Below, one piece after another: positions 42,781 to 48,981 of a DNA stretch of 64,000 bases. The translations under genes were made by a program, and so were the position numbers. Origin of the DNA: Bacteroidetes bacterium UBA6221 (GTDB taxonomy: Bacteria > Bacteroidota > Bacteroidia > Chitinophagales > Chitinophagaceae). The notes below the pieces were generated by a model that worked only from the letters and a program-made list of their open reading frames with translations, made no database searches and had not been told where the DNA came from. The stretch covers positions 424,653 to 488,652 of the forward strand of contig DISB01000018.1 of NCBI GenBank assembly GCA_002421685.1, in the 5' to 3' direction. Each line of letters opens with the position of its first letter. The stretch's first letter is position 1.

Positions 42781-43908
42781 ATGATCACCAACGTGGTATT
42801 CATACTGTTTTTACTATGCATTGCCATACAGTTGGGTTTTGTACTCTATTTCTTCGTGCATATTTTTTCGCTTTCACAAAAGAAGGCTGAGTACAGCCCT
42901 ACAAAACCGGTATCGGTCATTATATGCGCGCACAACGAGGCCGAAAACCTGCGGCACAACCTGCCGGCCGTGCTGGCGCAAAGATACACCAATGACGCAG
43001 GTAATACGCTGTTTGAAGTGATTGTAGTAAATGATGCATCCGACGACGATACCGAAACGGTGTTGCATGACCTGCAGAATATCTATAGTAATCTCCGCAT
43101 TGTGACCATTGAGCCCGATGCGCCGCGTAAGTACCCCGGCAAGAAACATGCGCTCAACGAGGCCCTGGCGCTTGCGCAGCACGATATACTGCTGATGACC
43201 GATGCCGATTGTATGCCGGCCAGTTCGCTCTGGCTGCTTCATATGGCCAAACCCTTTCACGAGGGGAAGGAAATAGCCACGGGGTATGGCCAATACAAAA
43301 CGGAATACTCGGTGCTCAACTCATTTATCCGCTGGGAAACCGTGCACGCTTTCCTCCAGTTCAGCTCTTATGCACGCGCCGGCAGGCCCTATATGGCCGT
43401 GGGGCGCAACCTGGCCTGCACGCGCCAGGCGCTGTTGAGGGCCCAGGCTTCGCCGCAGTGGGCAAAGTTGCCTTCGGGCGATGACGACCTGCTGATGCAG
43501 GCGGTGGGTGGCAAAAACAATGTGGCCGTGGTGGCGCATCCGGCGGCTTTTACCATCACTACCGCCAAAAACAATTGGGTGGCTTATGCCCGGCAGAAAC
43601 AACGGCACCTCTCTACGGGAAAATATTACCGCTGGCTGGTAAAGATACTGCTGGCGGCCTATGGCTTCTCGCATGCTTTGGCCTGGCTGGGTTTTTTCAT
43701 ATTGTTGTTTACACCATTATGGGGTGAGGCGCTGGCTATCATGGCGCTCCGCAGTGTGATATACTGGACGGTGTGGCAGCGTGCTGCGTGCATACTCGAT
43801 GAAAAACGCCTGGTAAGGTTTTTCCCATTGTTCGATTTTGGCTGGCTGCTATATAACTTTGCCTTTTTGCCATACATACTCTGGAAAAACAAACAGCAGT
43901 GGACATAA
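42781..43908 (+). CDS. Family 2 glycosyltransferase, membrane-bound
   Basis: About 375 residues from the ATG at 42781 (a TTG five codons upstream is unlikely). A first helix (VVFILFLLCIAIQLGFVLYF) leads into a GT2 domain: VSVIICAHNEAENL, the DxD-like MTDADCMPAS, and GDDDLLMQAVG (the acceptor-base region), then QKQRHLSTGKYY. C-terminal hydrophobic segments follow from about 300. It probably transfers a sugar in surface polysaccharide or lipid biosynthesis. Its stop overlaps the start of rsmG by ten bases. Confidence 0.9.
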   Translation: MITNVVFILFLLCIAIQLGFVLYFFVHIFSLSQKKAEYSPTKPVSVIICAHNEAENLRHNLPAVLAQRYTNDAGNTLFEVIVVNDASDDDTETVLHDLQNIYSNLRIVTIEPDAPRKYPGKKHALNEALALAQHDILLMTDADCMPASSLWLLHMAKPFHEGKEIATGYGQYKTEYSVLNSFIRWETVHAFLQFSSYARAGRPYMAVGRNLACTRQALLRAQASPQWAKLPSGDDDLLMQAVGGKNNVAVVAHPAAFTITTAKNNWVAYARQKQRHLSTGKYYRWLVKILLAAYGFSHALAWLGFFILLFTPLWGEALAIMALRSVIYWTVWQRAACILDEKRLVRFFPLFDFGWLLYNFAFLPYILWKNKQQWT

Positions 43909-44525
43909 TCCTCAAATATTTCAGCGACTTTACCGAAGAACAGGAAAGGCAGTTCCGTGCGCTGGACGGCCTCTACCGCGAGTGGAACGAAAAGATCAAC
44001 CTCATTTCCCGCAAGGATATTGACGCACTGTACGAAAAACATATACTGCATTCGCTGGCTATCGCCGTACTATGCAATTTTCACACAGGCGCAAGGGTGA
44101 TAGACATAGGTACGGGCGGGGGCTTCCCGGGCATACCGCTGGCTATATTTTTCCCCGATGTGGAATTTCTGCTGGTGGACAGCATTGGCAAAAAGATAAA
44201 AGTGGTGAACGCCGTGGCGGAGGGCATAGGACTAAAAAACGTAACCGCCGTACACAGCAGGGTAGAGGATATTAAGAATCGGAAATTCGACTTCGCCGTG
44301 TCCCGCGCCGTAGCCCCCCTGGGCGACCTCTGGCGCTGGGTATCGCCCGTATTGGTGCCGGGCAAAAAGTCGGACGAACTGCACAACGGGCTCATCTGCC
44401 TCAAAGGCGGCGACCTGCAAAAAGAGATAAAAGAATCAGGCCTCAAAGCCGAGGCATGGAGTGTGCACGATATCTTCGAAGAACCTTTCTTTGAAGAAAA
44501 ATATGTTATCTACGTGCCCAAATAG
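43899..44525 (+). CDS. rsmG: 16S rRNA (guanine-N7)-methyltransferase
   Basis: A 208-residue RsmG-type methyltransferase, using SAM to methylate G527 (E. coli numbering) of 16S rRNA. The SAM-binding motif is VIDIGTGGGFPGIPLAI, followed by LLVDSIGKKIK and FDFAVSRAVAPL. The start is GTG at 43899, giving MDIILKYFSDFTEEQ, the expected N-terminus; it overlaps the glycosyltransferase stop by ten bases. A GC hairpin follows the stop. Confidence 0.95.
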   Translation: MDIILKYFSDFTEEQERQFRALDGLYREWNEKINLISRKDIDALYEKHILHSLAIAVLCNFHTGARVIDIGTGGGFPGIPLAIFFPDVEFLLVDSIGKKIKVVNAVAEGIGLKNVTAVHSRVEDIKNRKFDFAVSRAVAPLGDLWRWVSPVLVPGKKSDELHNGLICLKGGDLQKEIKESGLKAEAWSVHDIFEEPFFEEKYVIYVPK

Positions 44526-44554
44526 CCTAAGTGGACCATAAGACCAAAGCTATG

Positions 44555-44574
44555 CCCCGCCGTGGCGGGGTCTT
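44555..44574 (+). terminator. GC-rich hairpin after rsmG
   Basis: CCCCGCC (44555-44561) pairs with GGCGGGG (44564-44570) across two bases, followed by TCTTT. It lies 29 bases after the rsmG stop, with a weak T-run, so it could be an intrinsic terminator. Confidence 0.6.
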
Positions 44575-44642
44575 TGAGTGCTTTGCGTTTAATAATTGTT
44601 CGTAAAAAGGCCTTTGCGTCTTAGCGGTAAAAAAACTGAATA

Positions 44643-44945
44643 TTATACAGTAGGCTTTTCTTCCACCTTCAGTTTTTTATCTACCACAAACGGCGCGAAA
44701 GGCAGCAGCGAAGCCACAAATACTAATGCGGCCTTGCCAAAGCTCCAGCGATAGTTTTGCCAGCACTGCACCAGCAGCAGCGCGTATAGTACAAACAATA
44801 CACCATGCGCCCAGCCTGTGTACTTCACAGCCTCGGGCATATCGGCCATATATTTTAGCGGCATAGCTATAAACAACAATAGCAGGTAAGAAATCCCCTC
44901 CAGTACCGCCACCTGGCGAAAACGCTTCAACAGTTGATAATTCAT
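44643..44945 (-). CDS. DUF3817-family membrane protein
   Basis: A 100-residue membrane protein starting at the ATG at 44945 (MNYQLLKRFRQVAVLEGISY). It has three helices, with VLEGISYLLLLFIAMPLKY, WAHGVLFVLYALLLVQCW and ALVFVASLLPFAPFVVDKKL as the landmarks, and matches the DUF3817 pattern. Its function is not known. An upstream extension on the same frame is possible but would lack the family start. Separated from the glycosyltransferase/rsmG run by a hairpin. Confidence 0.88.
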   Translation of the reverse strand: MNYQLLKRFRQVAVLEGISYLLLLFIAMPLKYMADMPEAVKYTGWAHGVLFVLYALLLVQCWQNYRWSFGKAALVFVASLLPFAPFVVDKKLKVEEKPTV

Positions 44946-45030
44946 GGCTGCAAAGATAGGGTTTTCGTAAATCAGGAGAATTGCATCCGTGGCGACGTAG
45001 TCGGAGACTATGCCGAACCGGTTAAATTTG

Positions 45031-45246
45031 TCACCTCCACTCCTCGTCAGCAATATCCAGCAGGTGGAACAATTGCAACAGGTCGCATAGCAGGTCCTCT
45101 ATATCCGGCGGTACACCATCCTTTTCTGATAAGATATAATACACCAGCATATCGCGCAGGTTACGGCTAAGGCGTTGCGGTGGCGTATATTCCAAAAAAT
45201 CTGCAAAGGCTTTTTTCAGTGCCGGGCTTATTTTTACTTCAGGCAT
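45031..45246 (-). CDS. Small protein, unknown function
   Basis: A 71-residue protein, MPEVKISPALKKAFADFLE through LLQLFHLLDIADEEWR, helical and acidic towards the end. No family recognised. It is divergent from the XRE regulator gene at 45385, with a nested inverted repeat in the space between, which suggests that the regulator may also control this gene. Confidence 0.65.
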   Translation of the reverse strand: MPEVKISPALKKAFADFLEYTPPQRLSRNLRDMLVYYILSEKDGVPPDIEDLLCDLLQLFHLLDIADEEWR

Positions 45247-45270
45247 AAAAATAATTTATTAACGCATATT

Positions 45271-45310
45271 TTAGAACTAATAAGTATAAAATTAGTACTT
45301 TTAATTCTAA
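45271..45310. promoter_or_regulatory. Nested inverted repeat, candidate XRE operator
   Basis: TTAGAA (45271-45276) pairs with TTCTAA (45305-45310), and inside them ACTAAT (45276-45281) pairs with ATTAGT (45291-45296). It lies in the AT-rich space between the divergent 71-residue protein and the XRE regulator, a typical place for an autoregulatory operator. Whether the regulator binds it is inference. Confidence 0.5.
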
Positions 45311-45384
45311 ATTTTGATGTATTTTGTCAAAAAACATTAAAATGCTATATTCAGTGGTTAAATTATCTTGTGTGGTATTATTCC

Positions 45385-45600
45385 ATGAGCAAGAGAATTT
45401 ACAATCGCATCAAGGCCGTTTTAGCTGAAAAACAAGTGCATAATTATGAACTGGCTGAAGGCATTGGCAAATCACAGGAATCAGTATCGCGCTGGTGTTC
45501 TAACACAATGCAACCCAGCGTAGAAACATTATACCTCATAGCCGAATACCTGGATGTAGAAGTGAGCGAATTACTTGTACCCCGAAAAAAAAGCAAGTAA
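45385..45600 (+). CDS. XRE-family transcriptional regulator
   Basis: A 71-residue helix-turn-helix protein starting MSKRIYNRIKAVLAE at the ATG at 45385; a longer frame upstream lacks domain support. The HTH is NYELAEGIGKSQESVSRWCSN, of the Cro/CI type, followed by TLYLIAEYLDVEVSELL. No ligand domain is seen. It is divergent from a 71-residue protein with a nested inverted repeat between them, so self-regulation is likely. It opens a lower-GC accessory region. Confidence 0.85.
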   Translation: MSKRIYNRIKAVLAEKQVHNYELAEGIGKSQESVSRWCSNTMQPSVETLYLIAEYLDVEVSELLVPRKKSK

Positions 45601-45617
45601 TGCTGGTATGCAAATAT

Positions 45618-45649
45618 CAGTTCGACGTGGCAGAGACCACGCCGAACTG
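45618..45649. repeat. Imperfect hairpin beside the accessory block
   Basis: CAGTTCGACGTGG pairs with CCACGCCGAACTG around CAGAGA, with one A/C mismatch. It lies 25 bases outside the left inverted repeat of the two-gene block (45674-47043). Long hairpins with an extrahelical or mismatched base are typical of integron attC sites, but no integrase is seen. Confidence 0.5.
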
Positions 45650-45693
45650 AAACGCCACTTTTGCCAAACCACTATTAGCGGTTCGTTGTTTCG

Positions 45694-46137
45694 TTATTGC
45701 TTATAAATTAACCTGGTTGATACAGCAATCCTATTCCAGGCGTTAATTGTAACAATAAGCATAATTATTTGTGCTGTTATTTGTTCACCAAAAGTATTGA
45801 TGGCACTTTGGTATGTTTCATCGGGAACACCACTTACAGAAATATTTGTAATCGCTTCGGTCAATTGTAGCAACACTTTCTCCTTTTCTGAAAACAGGTG
45901 AGATTCATTCCATACTGAAAGTGCGAAAATCCTTCTTGGGCTTTCCCCAAGTTTTATGGCGTCTTCCGTGTGCATGTCCAGGCAGTATGCACAACCATTG
46001 ATCTGTGATGCCCGGATTTTTATCAGTTCTTTCAATATTGGGTCTAATGCACATGTCTTTCCATATTTTTCCAGCGCCATCATGGCTTCATAGGCATCCG
46101 GTTCAATGGTTTTTATGTTTATCCTGTTATTATTCAT
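45694..46137 (-). CDS. Carboxymuconolactone decarboxylase/AhpD-family protein
   Basis: A 147-residue protein with the AhpD-type redox motif CAYCLDMHTEDA (Cys-x2-Cys-x3-His) and the following KLGESPRRIFALSVW. It is of the peroxidase-related type, which can reduce peroxide through the two cysteines. No membrane segments. It lies five bases downstream of the PEP-mutase-like gene on the minus strand, so they form an operon in the inverted-repeat-flanked block. Confidence 0.9.
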   Translation of the reverse strand: MNNNRINIKTIEPDAYEAMMALEKYGKTCALDPILKELIKIRASQINGCAYCLDMHTEDAIKLGESPRRIFALSVWNESHLFSEKEKVLLQLTEAITNISVSGVPDETYQSAINTFGEQITAQIIMLIVTINAWNRIAVSTRLIYKQ

Positions 46138-46140
46138 CGG

Positions 46141-46986
46141 TCATGTAGTTACTAATGATTTCAGATAGTCGGACGATATTTCGTTTTCTGTGATTGAAGA
46201 CAAGCCTTCATAGTTTTGCAATTCAATTGCAAGTGATTTCATTGCTTTTATAGCGGTTTTCAAAAAAGCAGGTCCTAGACTGACTCTTGCGACGCCAATT
46301 TCTTTCATTACTTTCAAATCAGGAATGCCGGGTAGTGTTAAAATGTTTAATGGCATTTTGAGATGGGTAACTAATTTTTGTATGGCTTCTTTTTGTCTTA
46401 ACGCAATTGGAAAAAAGCAATGCGCGCCGGCTTCTTTATAAGCCAATCCCCTTTTTAATAATTCGTCGTGTTTTGAGTCGGAAGTGGGAAAATCTTTGTC
46501 ATAAAGCATTACATCTGTCCTTGCATTGATAAAAAGAGGGATGTCCAGTTCGTCCGAAACTGCTCTTATCATCCTAATCCTTTCGCATTGACGTTCGACA
46601 GAAAAAATTGTTTTTGTTTTATGGTTGGTATCTTCTATGTTGATTCCAACGATTCCTGTTTTAATAAGTAGCTTAATATTTTCCTGAAGTTGGATATCGT
46701 CAACCGAATAACCACTCTCAATATCAGCGGTCACCGGAACATTTACATTGTTTGAAATCTGTGATAGAATTGAACATAAATCGTCAAAAGGTATTTTTTC
46801 TCCATCAGGGTGTCCGTTCGTATAAGCAATTGAAGCACTCGCCGTGGCGATTGCAGAATAGCCTATGTTTTCAAGTAATTTTGCACCTAAAACATCCCAG
46901 ATGTTAGGCAGTATTAATATGTTGTCGGCATGGTGAAGCTGATATAATTGAAGCGCCTTTTCCTTTTGATTGAATTTGTAATTCAT
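46141..46986 (-). CDS. Isocitrate lyase/PEP mutase-family enzyme
   Basis: A 281-residue TIM-barrel enzyme. Family marks are PNIWDVLGAKLLENIGY, ATASASIAYTNGHPDG, VTADIESGY with metal-binding acidic residues, GINIEDT and INARTDVML. No KKCGH-type catalytic cysteine motif of true isocitrate lyases is seen, so it is of the PEP mutase/methylisocitrate-lyase-like group, acting on C-C or C-P bonds of a small acid; substrate unknown. It is the first gene of the two-gene operon and is markedly AT-rich, unlike the housekeeping genes around. Confidence 0.88.
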   Translation of the reverse strand: MNYKFNQKEKALQLYQLHHADNILILPNIWDVLGAKLLENIGYSAIATASASIAYTNGHPDGEKIPFDDLCSILSQISNNVNVPVTADIESGYSVDDIQLQENIKLLIKTGIVGINIEDTNHKTKTIFSVERQCERIRMIRAVSDELDIPLFINARTDVMLYDKDFPTSDSKHDELLKRGLAYKEAGAHCFFPIALRQKEAIQKLVTHLKMPLNILTLPGIPDLKVMKEIGVARVSLGPAFLKTAIKAMKSLAIELQNYEGLSSITENEISSDYLKSLVTT

Positions 46987-47234
46987 TTGGTCTTTTCCGT
47001 GCCGTTGTATGTCGGCCTGTCGCCCTTTACAATGACCGCTAACACAATATTATACGAAACCTTTCATCTTTCCAAGCTAAAGCCGGACACTGATTATCAG
47101 CAGGTTTCAGTCGCACCGGGCGCAAACCGGCGAAGCGGCTCAATGAGGCCATAGAAGAGTATTTTATTTGCGAATTAATCTCCTGGTTAACAAAACTCAA
47201 TCAGGCAACTTAAAGGAATGGTGGGCCGGGGGGC

Positions 47235-47732
47235 TTAATTTTGGCTACTTGCGGTCGTTAGCGGCATATTACTAACATAGATGTATTCATCCTGGGATGT
47301 AAATTGTTGGCTGTAGTGCACTATTCTAAACATCGCCTTTCCATCTACTATACTGTACGTAAGTTCTGCATTAATTTTGTCTTTGCCCGAACAGCGTAAT
47401 GATGTTATCTGTGAGCGGTGGTTATAACTGGCATATACGACTTCCAGTTCATTGTCTATTTTCAACTGTCCAAGTTTCATCTCCAGGCGGAGGCTGCTGG
47501 GTGACAGAACAGTAATACCTATGGGGAAAACTTCGATAAATCCTTGATCGGACCCGCTGTTGGAAATGTCGTAATTGTACGAAACGTTTGAAATATTGTG
47601 CTGTCCCGTGAGCACGGCCGGGAGGTTCACATCTATCTCAACAACTTCAGGAGGAATGATATTTTCCTGCTCCTTTTTACATGATATGAGCAACACGACT
47701 GAAAGGAGCACAATGCTGTGTAAAATTCTCAT
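47235..47732 (-). CDS. Lipoprotein of unknown function
   Basis: A 165-residue lipoprotein: signal peptide ending at VLLISC, then KKEQENIIPPEVVEIDV. The body is beta-rich with repeated short strands (HNISNVSYNYDISN, FIEVFPIGITVLS) and no recognised domain. It is in the low-GC accessory section and has no operon partner. Confidence 0.7.
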   Translation of the reverse strand: MRILHSIVLLSVVLLISCKKEQENIIPPEVVEIDVNLPAVLTGQHNISNVSYNYDISNSGSDQGFIEVFPIGITVLSPSSLRLEMKLGQLKIDNELEVVYASYNHRSQITSLRCSGKDKINAELTYSIVDGKAMFRIVHYSQQFTSQDEYIYVSNMPLTTASSQN

Positions 47733-48259
47733 AAGTTACATTTTTTTTAATAACGTGGTAGATGCAGATATATTGTGTGAGAACGTATAAAGCAAAAATT
47801 AGGCTCGCTCCCACTGGTTTGAGCATACCGCTCAGACCCATGATAAAAACAAGCGTCCGCTTGCAAAAATAAACTTGTTAATCACAACAAATTTACGTAA
47901 ATTTATATTTAATAATTGCCACCCCAAATGGCAACAAGCCAAGCTCTTTGACATGAAAACACAACAGGCATTGCACCCCCGGGACACCTATAAACTAATT
48001 ACAGGATTATCTAACCAAACTGTAAACCATTTTTTCAGTACGGTCAATAAATTTATTTCTGGAAATCCGGAAACAAATGGGAACATTTTTTATTCGCCGG
48101 CTACCGGTATTAGGTTTATTTTATTTCTGGAAATCCGGAAACAATCTGGAAACATTTTGTGACTAACAGCCTGGAATGTAATCGTTTATACACAAATAAT
48201 TTGTTCCCGGCGGTGTTCTGCCGGAAACAAATCTTGATAAAGGGAATAAACTTTATGCT
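47733..48259. other. Repeat-rich 527-base intergenic region
   Basis: No gene is called. The region holds a 12-base palindrome ATTTACGTAAAT (47891-47902), an inverted repeat TTGCCA/TGGCAA (47916-47934), a direct repeat of about 38 bases (48052-48089 and 48120-48158) and an inverted repeat of ATTTGTTCCCGGC with GCCGGAAACAAAT (48199-48232). The word CCGGAAACAA occurs three times. A 69-codon open frame from 47953 spans the direct repeats and is probably fortuitous. Confidence 0.5.
48052..48158. repeat. Direct repeat pair of about 38 bases
   Basis: TTTATTTCTGGAAATCCGG, then AAACAA and a similar GGAACATTTT end, occurs at 48052-48089 and again at 48120-48158, 68 bases apart. Both contain TTTCTGGAAATCCGGAAACA. 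The spacer is TTATTCGCCGG-like and unique. Origin unknown. Confidence 0.7.
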
Positions 48260-48889
48260 TTAGATGAACTTATTGTCTTTGGCCAGCTTTATGGCATCGG
48301 CCTTCGAGTGGACGTTCAGCTTGCTGTAAATATTCTTAATATGCGATTTTACTGTCTCCAGGTCTATGAATAACTCCTCGGCTATCCGCTTGCGGCTTTT
48401 GCCTGTGGCTATCTGTTCCAGTATTTCGGTTTCCCTCGGCGTAAGGGGGGACTCTTCGCTACGCTGGAAGGATTGTATCACCATCCGCGCTATGTGCGAG
48501 CTCATGGGGCCGCCGCCCTCCATCGCTTCTTTTATCGATGCCAGTATCTTCTTAGGCGGTGTGTCCTTGGTCAGGTAGCCGGACGCCCCGTTGGCCAGTG
48601 CACGGAATATCATCAGTTCCTGTTCATATACCGTAAGAATGATGATATGTGCATCGGGTACCAGTTTTTTTAGCTTCGGTATGGCGTCGATACCGGATAT
48701 GCCGGGAAGCTCTACGTCCAGCAGTATTACATCGGGATTACAACGGGCTATTTTTTTGGCGGCGTCTTCATAAGAAGCGAAACTGCCGGTTATCTTATAA
48801 CCTTCCGCATTGCCTATCAGGTATTCATAGCCCTCGCGTATCGTTTCGTCGTCTTCTACCAGGCAAACATGTATGTCAAGGTCGTGCAT
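48260..48889 (-). CDS. NarL/LuxR-family response regulator
   Basis: About 209 residues from the ATG at 48889 (MHDLDIHVCLVEDDETIRE). The receiver domain has VEDDE, the phospho-acceptor aspartate in VILLDVELPG and the lysine in GYLTKDTPPKK; the LuxR-type HTH is LTPRETEILEQIATGKS and DLETVKSHIKNIYSKL. It is the partner of the kinase at 48982, which lies 92 bases upstream on the same strand. Target genes are unknown, though the divergent barrel gene at 52122 is a natural candidate. Confidence 0.95.
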   Translation of the reverse strand: MHDLDIHVCLVEDDETIREGYEYLIGNAEGYKITGSFASYEDAAKKIARCNPDVILLDVELPGISGIDAIPKLKKLVPDAHIIILTVYEQELMIFRALANGASGYLTKDTPPKKILASIKEAMEGGGPMSSHIARMVIQSFQRSEESPLTPRETEILEQIATGKSRKRIAEELFIDLETVKSHIKNIYSKLNVHSKADAIKLAKDNKFI

Positions 48890-48981
48890 AACTTCTCTTC
48901 TTAGACAATATAAAGTTCCTATATCCCCGTGACATTTATATCCCCCCAAACAAGGTATTTAATAATCTTTAACAGGAAATG

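Larger units (their letters stand above)
45674..47043. mobile_element. Two-gene block flanked by short inverted repeats
   Basis: ATTAGCGGT (45674-45682) and ACCGCTAAC (47035-47043) form an eight-base inverted repeat, with partly matching bases inside (TCGTTGT against CATTGT). Between them are only the AhpD-like and PEP-mutase-like genes, in a distinctly AT-rich section. The arrangement suggests a mobile cassette or a recently gained fragment; there is no transposase or integrase inside. The left side also has an attC-like hairpin (45618-45649). Confidence 0.4.

Noticed and set aside
44575..44640. CTTTGCGTCTTAGCGG sequence after rsmG
   Set aside because: Looks like a common degenerate intergenic word; no second copy in the window to make it a repeat.
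47091..47213. Coding-looking frame LSAGFSRTGRKPAKRLNEAI and a further 19 residues to a stop at 47213, without a start codon
   Set aside because: It has a stop directly upstream and no start. It may be a gene remnant just outside the right inverted repeat of the accessory block, but I do not recognise the family.
47953..48162. 69-codon open frame MKTQQALHPRDTY
   Set aside because: Its second half is made by the direct repeats read in two different frames, which points to chance.
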